A stretch of DNA of 64,000 nucleotides from Amycolatopsis sp. WAC 01376. Lineage in GTDB: Bacteria > Actinomycetota > Actinomycetes > Mycobacteriales > Pseudonocardiaceae. The stretch's first letter is position 1, and each line of letters begins with the position of its first letter. The notes beneath the pieces are model-generated. The model ran no database searches. It saw only the letters and a program-made list of their open reading frames with translations, and was not told the origin of the DNA. Where the stretch lies: the NCBI RefSeq assembly GCF_003947415.1, contig NZ_QHKL01000015.1:19278-83277 (forward strand), read 5' to 3'. The translations under genes and the position numbers were made by a program. Below, piece after piece: positions 50,866 through 57,606 of this stretch.

Positions 50866-52953
50866 TCAAGTCTCCACTGAGGCCCGCACGACGTCGAGAA
50901 CCTCCGCGCCGAAGCGTTCGAGCTTCGTCGCTCCGATCCCGGAGATGGCGCACAAGGCAGTGTCATCGGTCGGTCGCTGCTCGGCGATGGCGACCAGCGT
51001 CGCGTCCGTGAAAACGACGAACGCCGGCACCTTGAGCTCACGGGAACGCTCGCCACGCCAGGACTTCAACTTCTCGAGCAGTTGTTCATCCACGTTGGAC
51101 GGGCAACGGGAGCAACGACCCAGCTTGATGTCCAGTGTCTCCAGCAGCGGCCCACCGCAGACCCGGCACCGGGCCTTGTTGCCGGACTGCTTCGGCTGTT
51201 GCGATCGGGCGACCCTCGCCGCCGGGTGGTCTTCGGGGATGAGGCCGTAGAGGAAGCGGCTGCGCCGCCGATTGCGGCGGTTTCCCGACGTCCTGGCCAA
51301 GGCCCACGACAGCGAGAGGTGCTCTCGTGCTCGGGTGACACCGACATAGAAGAGTCGGCGCTCTTCTTCGATGGCCGCGTCATCACCGTCAGCGTGAAGG
51401 ATCGGCACGGTCCCCTCGGCGAGCCCCACGAGGAACACGGCGTCCCATTCGAGACCTTTCGCCGCGTGAAGCGAGGCCAGGGTGATGCCCTCCACCGTCG
51501 GCGGATGCTGCGCGGTCGCCCGCTGTTCGAGCTCCGCCACGAAGCGGGACAGATCCGCGTCATCGACGGTGGAAGCCAGCTCTTCGGCCAACTCGACGAT
51601 CGACAGAAGCGCGTCCCACCGCTCTTTCGCCGCGCCTCCGGCAGGGGGCTGATCGGTGAGCCCGACCTTCGCCAGGACGGAGCGAACCCGGGTCACCAGC
51701 TCACCGGTATAGGCATCGGTCGACGCCATCCGCAACGCGGACATCGCCTGCCGGACCTCAGCCCTGGCGAAGAAGCGCTCGCCACCACGGACCAGGTACG
51801 GAATGCCAAGCTCCGCCAGCGCCTGCTCGTAGGCCTCCGACTGGGCGTTCACGCGGTAGAGCACCGCGATCTCGCTGGCCGCCACTCCACTGTCGAGCAG
51901 ATCACGGATCCTGCGTGCGACAGCGGCCGCCTCGGCGGTCTCGTCGTCGTACTCGGCGAAACGCGGGACCGGCCCCGAAGGACGCTGGCCGACGAGTTTC
52001 AGCCTCGACCCAGCGGGACGGCCACGCGCGGCACCGATCACCTGATTGGCGAGAGCCACGACCTCCGGAGTCGACCGGTAGTCCCGCTCCAGCCTCACGA
52101 CCGTCGCCTCGGGGAACCTTCGTGTGAACTCCAGCAGCGGCCGCGGAGAAGCACCACCGAACGAATAGATGGTCTGGTTGGCGTCACCGACGACAGTCAA
52201 GTCGTCACGGCCACCGAGCCACGCGTCGAGCAGCCGCTGCTGCAGCGGGGTGACGTCCTGGTACTCGTCGACGACGAAGCAGCGGTAGCGCTCGCGGAAC
52301 TCCTGGGCCACCACCGTGTGCTCCTCGAGGACTGCGGTGGTGTGCAGGAGCAGGTCGTCGAAGTCGAGAACCTGGGCGGCGTTCTTGACCTTCTCGTAGT
52401 TGCGGTAGACCTCCGCTACCTGCGACGCGGGCGCCGGCGTGTCTCGCTGTGTCCGCGAGGCGACCGCCGGATAGTCGTCCGGCGATACCAAAGAGGCCTT
52501 GCTCCACTCGATCTCACTGGCGAGGTCGCGCAGCAGTTCCGTCTCGGTGCCGAGACCGGCCTTGTTGGCGGCTTGGCTGATGTAACGGAACTTGTTCTCG
52601 AGCAGCTCCCAAGGCCGATCCCCGACTACCTGTGGCCAGAAGTACCGAAGCTGGCGGCGGGCAGCCGCGTGGAAGGTGAGCGCCTGGGCGGCGTCGACAC
52701 CCAGGCCCCGAAGGCGAGCGCGCATCTCGCCCGCGGCACGGGTCGTGAAAGTGACTGCGAGCACCTGACCAGCGGCGACGTGGCCGGAACGGACCAGGTG
52801 GGCGATGCGATGCGTGATCGTCCGCGTCTTGCCGGTCCCCGCTCCGGCGAGGACACAGACCGGCCCCCTCGGCGCGCAGGCGGCGGCACGTTGCTCGGGA
52901 TCGAGCCCATCGAGCAGGCCTGGACGACTCTTCGGGGTCGATGCGCTAACCAC
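50866..52953 (-). CDS. uvrD2: ATP-dependent DNA helicase UvrD2
   Basis: The 695-residue superfamily 1A helicase has Walker A AGAGTGKTRT, DEYQDV (motif II), VVGDANQTIYSFGGA and VRLERDYRST, followed by a helicase C-terminal half with ASLHAAKGLEWDAVFLVG. A four-cysteine zinc motif (CRVCGG, then RCSRC) links to a C-terminal HRDC domain (residues about 610-690). This domain order defines actinobacterial UvrD2, a 3'-5' helicase essential in mycobacteria. It is the gene upstream of whiB7, as in mycobacteria. Confidence 0.95.
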   Translation of the reverse strand: MVSASTPKSRPGLLDGLDPEQRAAACAPRGPVCVLAGAGTGKTRTITHRIAHLVRSGHVAAGQVLAVTFTTRAAGEMRARLRGLGVDAAQALTFHAAARRQLRYFWPQVVGDRPWELLENKFRYISQAANKAGLGTETELLRDLASEIEWSKASLVSPDDYPAVASRTQRDTPAPASQVAEVYRNYEKVKNAAQVLDFDDLLLHTTAVLEEHTVVAQEFRERYRCFVVDEYQDVTPLQQRLLDAWLGGRDDLTVVGDANQTIYSFGGASPRPLLEFTRRFPEATVVRLERDYRSTPEVVALANQVIGAARGRPAGSRLKLVGQRPSGPVPRFAEYDDETAEAAAVARRIRDLLDSGVAASEIAVLYRVNAQSEAYEQALAELGIPYLVRGGERFFARAEVRQAMSALRMASTDAYTGELVTRVRSVLAKVGLTDQPPAGGAAKERWDALLSIVELAEELASTVDDADLSRFVAELEQRATAQHPPTVEGITLASLHAAKGLEWDAVFLVGLAEGTVPILHADGDDAAIEEERRLFYVGVTRAREHLSLSWALARTSGNRRNRRRSRFLYGLIPEDHPAARVARSQQPKQSGNKARCRVCGGPLLETLDIKLGRCSRCPSNVDEQLLEKLKSWRGERSRELKVPAFVVFTDATLVAIAEQRPTDDTALCAISGIGATKLERFGAEVLDVVRASVET

Positions 52954-53016
52954 GCCCCGATCCTCGCAGAGGGCCCGACGGGATCGTCGCAGGGCACGCG
53001 GCCGTATCCTGGACGC

Positions 53017-53745
53017 ATGGCGGGAAAGCAGGACAAGGAAGCAGCGAAGCTGGCCAAGAAGGAGAAGCGTGCCGCGAGCAAGGCTCGCCGCGGGCAGATC
53101 TTCGAGGCCTTCAAGATGCAGCGCAAGGAAGACAAGGCGCTCATCCCCTGGATGGTCGGGTCACTCCTGGTCATCACGGGTGTCGTGTTCGGCATCGGGT
53201 TCATCTTCGACGTCCACTGGGTCGTGCTGCCGCTGGGCATTCTGCTCGGCGCGCTCGCCGCTGTGATCATCTTCGGCAGGCGGGTCCAGAAGACCGTGTA
53301 CTCGAAGGCCGACGGACAGCCGGGCGCCGCGGCCTGGGCGCTCGAAAACATGCGAGGCCGCTGGAAGGTGACGCCGACCGTCGCGGCCACGACTCAGCTC
53401 GACGCCGTGCACCGGGTGCTCGGCGGGCCGGGCGTCGTGCTCGTCGCCGAGGGCGCGCCGCACCGCGTGAAGTCTCTGCTCGCGCAGGAGAAGAAGCGTG
53501 TGTCCCGCTTGATCGGTGAGACCCCGATCTACAACGTGATCATCGGGAACGAAGACCAGCAGGTGCCGCTGAAGAAGCTGCAGAGCCACCTCATGAAGCT
53601 CCCGCGGAACCTCAAGCCCGCCCAGGTCGACGCGCTGGAAGCGAAGCTGGCCGCCCTCGGCAGCCGCGGCGCCGCGATGCCCAAGGGTCCGATGCCTGCC
53701 GGCGCGAAGATGCGCAACGTCCAGCGCACCATCCGCCGCCGCTGA
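53017..53745 (+). CDS. DUF4191 membrane protein
   Basis: The 242-residue protein has a Lys/Ala-rich N-terminus (KEAAKLAKKEKRAASKARRG), two transmembrane segments at about residues 46-93 and a cytoplasmic C-terminal domain with NVIIGNEDQQVPLKKLQSHL and a Met/Pro/Arg-rich tail. It matches DUF4191. Its function is unknown. The frame is open far upstream only as an antisense shadow of uvrD2; I chose the ATG at 53017. It is divergent from uvrD2. Confidence 0.87.
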   Translation: MAGKQDKEAAKLAKKEKRAASKARRGQIFEAFKMQRKEDKALIPWMVGSLLVITGVVFGIGFIFDVHWVVLPLGILLGALAAVIIFGRRVQKTVYSKADGQPGAAAWALENMRGRWKVTPTVAATTQLDAVHRVLGGPGVVLVAEGAPHRVKSLLAQEKKRVSRLIGETPIYNVIIGNEDQQVPLKKLQSHLMKLPRNLKPAQVDALEAKLAALGSRGAAMPKGPMPAGAKMRNVQRTIRRR

Positions 53746-53753
53746 CCAAGCGA

Positions 53754-53803
53754 GAATCAGGGGTCCTTTGCTACCGCATGCGGTAGCAAAGGACCCCTGA
53801 TTC
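53754..53803. repeat. Perfect 50-nt palindrome, GGTCC variant of core repeat
   Basis: GAATCAGGGGTCCTTTGCTA plus five more bases (53754-53778) is followed directly by its exact complement (53779-53803), with no loop. Both halves share the same unusual GGTCC/GGACC change. It follows the DUF4191 stop by eight bases. Confidence 0.85.
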
Positions 53804-53847
53804 ATCTCCGGACGAAAACTGTCGGTGCGTGGTCGCATGATCACTGA

Positions 53848-54801
53848 GTGGACAAAACCTCAAGCGCCCGGGAGACGGCGCTGGCAGCGATGTTCCCGGA
53901 CGGCGTGGCCGCCCGGGCGAAGCTTGTCGCCCTGGGGCACTCCCATTCCTGGATCTCTCGCCGTTGCCGCGAAGGCGGTCCATGGCGACGTCCGATCCCC
54001 GGCGTCATCCTCCTGACCAGCGCCACACCGACCAGCCGTCAACTCTTGAAGGTCGCCCTGACCCATGCAGGCCCAGAGGCGATGCTCACCGGAGTACAGG
54101 CCGCCAGGTTGTACGGAGTCCGAAGACTCCCGCCCGAAAGACGGGCCCACACCTTGATTCCTCATCGGAGCAAGGTCGCCACCTGGGGGTTCGCCGTCGT
54201 CGAGCGAACGATCCACCTGCCGGAACCAGTTGAGATCGACGGACTGCCCGTAGCCCCACTCGCCCGGGCCCTGATCGACGCGGCTCGGCGCATGGACGAA
54301 CTCAAGGCAGTGCGCGAGATGATCCACGACGCGGTCCATCGTGGGCTCTGCACTCCAGAGGAACTTCGAGACGAACTGGCGCAAGCCAGCACGATCGGCT
54401 CGGCACTGCCCCGAATCGTCGTCAACGCCCTCCAGGACGGCGTCAACTCCGCCGTCGAGCAGTGGCTGGAGTCCGTACTCGAACGCAGCGGCTTGCCCGG
54501 CCCCGCTCGGAATGCAGAGCTACGAACTTCGGACGGGGAGGTAGTCGGGGTCGCCGACGCCTGGTGGCCGCAGGTCGGCGTCGCCGTGCAAGTTCGCCAT
54601 GCCGAGGTCGCTCTCGAACCGGGCAAGGTGTCCGAGGCGCCGGCACTTGTCGCACCAGGCCTTATCGTCGTCCAGGTAAGTCCCGCTCGACTACGAGACG
54701 AGCCACTGGTAGTGATCCAGGAGCTGCGAGCAGCCCACCGTCGCGCTCGTCAACGACCACCTCCGGATGTCGGCTTCGCCCCTGCAGCACCGGCCGCCTG
54801 A
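53848..54801 (+). CDS. AbiEi-like / degenerate endonuclease-fold protein, paralogue 2
   Basis: The 317-residue protein has the same plan as the 47484 gene. A winged-helix-like start (HSHSWISRRCREG) is followed by GGPWRRPIPGVILL, GLCTPEELRDELAQ and a C-terminal VVGVADAWWPQVGVAVQV segment. The paralogues are clearly divergent. The GTG start is the only reasonable choice. No toxin partner is adjacent. A nuclease or regulatory role is inferred from fold resemblance only. Confidence 0.75.
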   Translation: MDKTSSARETALAAMFPDGVAARAKLVALGHSHSWISRRCREGGPWRRPIPGVILLTSATPTSRQLLKVALTHAGPEAMLTGVQAARLYGVRRLPPERRAHTLIPHRSKVATWGFAVVERTIHLPEPVEIDGLPVAPLARALIDAARRMDELKAVREMIHDAVHRGLCTPEELRDELAQASTIGSALPRIVVNALQDGVNSAVEQWLESVLERSGLPGPARNAELRTSDGEVVGVADAWWPQVGVAVQVRHAEVALEPGKVSEAPALVAPGLIVVQVSPARLRDEPLVVIQELRAAHRRARQRPPPDVGFAPAAPAA

Positions 54802-54830
54802 CCACAGCCGGCTCGGCAGCCGTTCCTCCG

Positions 54831-54856
54831 GCGAGAGCAAAGGTCCCTTGCTCTCC
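54831..54856. repeat. 17-bp core repeat, single copy
   Basis: Core AGCAAAGGTCCCTTGCT at 54836-54852 between convergent genes. Confidence 0.8.
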
Positions 54857-54864
54857 ATCCGCGG

Positions 54865-55350
54865 TCATCGCATGCGGATCACGACGGTGCCGGTCAGCCG
54901 GTCGAGCCAGCTTCGTCCGTCGATGTTGCGGATCGCCGCCGGAATGATCACGAAGGTCAGCGCCGCCCGAACGACGGCACGCCACACACCGACCATTTGC
55001 GCGCCGTCGAGCCTGGCGACGCGGATCCCGACCGCTGCCATACCGGGGGTGAAGCCGAAGAAAGCCGCGGGAATGGCCGTGATCGCCGCCCAGACGCCGA
55101 CCGACCAGAGATTGAACGTCTGCATGACAGCCGGATCCTGAAGGCTGGGTGTCACGAAGAGGGTGGTGACCAGCGAGGCGAGCACCAAATCGATGATCAG
55201 CCCCAGAAGACGTGCGCCGCCGCCCGCCACCGAGCCGACACCCGATTGGGGCAAGCCGAGTCGCTCACCACGCCACCGCTGCGTACCCTCGCCACCGGCC
55301 GTCGTTCCATCCCCGGCTCCGGGAAGCCATTCTCCGGTCCATCTCGCCAC
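54865..55350 (-). CDS. RDD family membrane protein
   Basis: The 161-residue protein has an N-terminal ARWTGEWLPGAG block typical of actinobacterial RDD proteins next to glnA. It has three membrane segments, the GARLLGLIIDLVLAS segment containing the R...D positions, GFTPGMAAVGIRVARLDG, and a final SWLDRLTGTVVIRMR. I chose the GTG at 55350; a start at 55383 is possible. Its function is unknown. It is divergent from glnA. Confidence 0.85.
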   Translation of the reverse strand: MARWTGEWLPGAGDGTTAGGEGTQRWRGERLGLPQSGVGSVAGGGARLLGLIIDLVLASLVTTLFVTPSLQDPAVMQTFNLWSVGVWAAITAIPAAFFGFTPGMAAVGIRVARLDGAQMVGVWRAVVRAALTFVIIPAAIRNIDGRSWLDRLTGTVVIRMR

Positions 55351-55522
55351 CCATCCAGGGTATGCCGGTGGCGCGGGCCACATTCGCCCTGGTCGACTAC
55401 CCGATATCGCCGCCCCGTTAACACCGGCGAAACATACGGGTGACGGTCGGGCAACACCGCGCTCTTAGCGTGAGCCGAAGAGAGTACTGCCGCCGGCAAC
55501 GAACGAGAAGGAGTCACCGAGG

Positions 55523-56947
55523 GTGCCCACTACTCCAGACGACATTCAGCGCCTTATCGCCGACGAGAATGTAGAGGTCGTCGACGTCAGGTTCTGCGAC
55601 CTGCCCGGCGTTATGCAGCACTTCACCGTTCCGGCGAAGGCGTTCAACGAGGAAGCTTACGAAGAAGGCCTTGCCTTCGACGGCTCCTCGGTGCGCGGGT
55701 TCCAGTCGATCCACGAATCCGACATGCTGCTCCTCCCGGACCCCGAAACGGCGCGTATCGACCCGTTCCGCAAGGCGAAGACGCTCTCGCTGAACTTCTT
55801 CGTGCACGACCCGTTCACCCGTGAGGCGTACAGCCGCGACCCGCGCAACATCGCGCGCAAGGCCGAGCAGTACATCTCCGAGTACGGCGTCGCTGACAAC
55901 GTGTTCTTCGGTCCGGAAGCCGAGTTCTACATCTTCGACTCGATCCGGTTCGACTCCGCCGAGCACGCCTCGTTCCACGAGATCGACTCCGTCGAGGGCT
56001 GGTGGAACACCGGTGCCGACGTGCCGGGCGGCAACCAGGGTTACAAGACGAAGTTCAAGGGCGGCTACTTCCCCGTCCCGCCGGTCGACCACTTCGCCGA
56101 CCTGCGTGACGAGATCGTCCGCAACCTGCAGGGCTCCGGTTTCGAGATCGAGCGCGCGCACCACGAGGTGGGCACCGCCGGTCAGACCGAGATCAACTAC
56201 AAGTTCAACACGCTGCTGCACGCTGCGGACGACCTGCAGCTGTTCAAGTACATCGTGAAGAACACCGTGTTCGCCGCCGGCAAGACCGCGACCTTCATGC
56301 CGAAGCCGCTCGCCGGTGACAACGGCTCGGGCATGCACTGCCACCAGTCGCTGTGGAAGGACGGCACGCCGCTGTTCCACGACGAGTCGGGGTACGCGGG
56401 CCTGTCCGACACAGCCCGTCACTACATCGGCGGTCTGCTCAAGCACGCGCCCAGCCTGCTGGCCTTCACCAACCCGACCGTCAACTCGTACCACCGGCTC
56501 GTGCCGGGCTTCGAGGCACCGGTCAGCCTGGTGTACTCGCAGCGGAACCGGTCGGCTTGTGTCCGTATCCCCATCACGGGCAACAACCCGAAGGCCAAGC
56601 GCGCCGAGTTCCGGTGCCCGGACTCGTCCGGCAACCCGTACCTGGCGTTCTCGGCGATGATGATGGCCGGCCTCGACGGCATCAAGAACAAGATCGAGCC
56701 GCCGGAGCCCATCGACAAGGACCTCTACGAGCTCCCGCCGGAGGAGGCCCAGAACGTCAAGCTCGTCCCTGGCGACCTCGGCGCGGTTCTCGACACACTG
56801 GAAGCCGACCACGACTACCTGCTCGAGGGTGGCGTGTTCACCCCCGACGTGATCGACACGTGGATCTCCTACAAGCGTGAGAACGAGATCGACCCGCTGC
56901 GGCTGCGCCCGCACCCGTACGAGTTCTCGCTGTACTACGACGTGTAA
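55523..56947 (+). CDS. glnA: Glutamine synthetase type I
   Basis: The 474-residue enzyme makes glutamine from glutamate, ammonia and ATP as a dodecamer. Signatures are LAFDGSSVRGFQ near residue 50, the ATP-binding KPLAGDNGSGMHCHQSLW and the metal/substrate block NRSACVRIP. The adenylylation site is Tyr in DKDLYELPPEE near residue 403, marking the GSI-beta class controlled by GlnE. The adenylyltransferase gene is at 57607-60579 on the other strand. The GTG start follows GAAGGAG. A terminator hairpin follows the gene. Confidence 0.96.
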   Translation: MPTTPDDIQRLIADENVEVVDVRFCDLPGVMQHFTVPAKAFNEEAYEEGLAFDGSSVRGFQSIHESDMLLLPDPETARIDPFRKAKTLSLNFFVHDPFTREAYSRDPRNIARKAEQYISEYGVADNVFFGPEAEFYIFDSIRFDSAEHASFHEIDSVEGWWNTGADVPGGNQGYKTKFKGGYFPVPPVDHFADLRDEIVRNLQGSGFEIERAHHEVGTAGQTEINYKFNTLLHAADDLQLFKYIVKNTVFAAGKTATFMPKPLAGDNGSGMHCHQSLWKDGTPLFHDESGYAGLSDTARHYIGGLLKHAPSLLAFTNPTVNSYHRLVPGFEAPVSLVYSQRNRSACVRIPITGNNPKAKRAEFRCPDSSGNPYLAFSAMMMAGLDGIKNKIEPPEPIDKDLYELPPEEAQNVKLVPGDLGAVLDTLEADHDYLLEGGVFTPDVIDTWISYKRENEIDPLRLRPHPYEFSLYYDV

Positions 56948-56972
56948 GTCGTGCGGTAGCAACACCAAGAGC

Positions 56973-57023
56973 ACGCCGGTGGTGAGGTGCGGAAACGCCC
57001 TCACCACCGGCGTTTCTTATTTG
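56973..57023 (+). terminator. Intrinsic terminator of glnA
   Basis: The 15-bp perfect arms 56973-56987 (ACGCCGGTGGTGAGG) and 56999-57013 are followed by TTCTTATTTGG. It lies between glnA and the convergent thioesterase gene. Confidence 0.85.
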
Positions 57024-57042
57024 GATCTACGCGGTGCGACGA

Positions 57043-57477
57043 CTACTCCGAAGTGGAAAGAACCTTCAGATCGACGCCCGCTCGCTCGATACGGCCACGC
57101 GGGTCATCCACCAGTTTCCGTCGCTCGAGATCCATCAGTCCCAAGGTGCACGTGATCTCCGCGGAGAGGGTGCCGTCGATCTTGTAGATGTTCGAGTCCA
57201 TGTGGAAGGTCTTGCCCGTGCCGAACTTGGCGTCGCAGGTCACGTCGACGACATCGCCGGCCCGAAGCTCGCGCCGGAACACGATGTGGGATTCGAGCAG
57301 CACGAAGGCAAGATTCGCGTCGCGCATGCCCGAGTTGAGGCCACCTGCGAGCTCCATCAGCTCGAGTCTGGAGACCTCGCCGTACGAGTGGTAGACGGCG
57401 TGGTTGAGATGGCCGAGAGTGTCCAGCTCATAGTGGCGCACCTTGATCCGGGTGCGAAATGGCTCGCGCACAGTCAC
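57043..57477 (-). CDS. Hotdog-fold acyl-CoA thioesterase
   Basis: The 144-residue protein of the 4-hydroxybenzoyl-CoA thioesterase type has the active-site block YELDTLGHLNHAVYHSYGE (Asp near residue 15), then ESHIVFRRELRAGDVVDV and FHMDSNIY. It probably hydrolyses acyl-CoA thioesters in the cytoplasm; the substrate is unknown. I chose the GTG at 57477 (VTVREPFR), since longer frames run into the core repeat. It lies downstream of glnE on the same strand. Confidence 0.85.
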   Translation of the reverse strand: MTVREPFRTRIKVRHYELDTLGHLNHAVYHSYGEVSRLELMELAGGLNSGMRDANLAFVLLESHIVFRRELRAGDVVDVTCDAKFGTGKTFHMDSNIYKIDGTLSAEITCTLGLMDLERRKLVDDPRGRIERAGVDLKVLSTSE

Positions 57478-57517
57478 CGGTCCACTGTAAGGGCCGCTCT
57501 CCGTCCGCGACGCCGAG

Positions 57518-57587
57518 TGTGAGCAAGGGACCTCTGCTACCGCCTCGGACACCCGTGGCAAGTGACAGCAAAGGTCCCTTGCTCACT
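57518..57587. repeat. Paired core repeat hairpin
   Basis: Cores AGCAAGGGACCTCTGCT (57522-57538) and AGCAAAGGTCCCTTGCT (57567-57583), with one mismatch that allows a weaker pair, and GTGAGC/GCTCAC outer arms. It lies after glnE. Confidence 0.82.
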
Positions 57588-57606
57588 TACCGCAGGTCAG
57601 AGCCGG

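Noticed and set aside
51082..53016. Long plus-strand frame before DUF4191
   Set aside because: It is antisense to uvrD2, whose helicase motifs are unmistakable. The real plus-strand gene starts at 53017.
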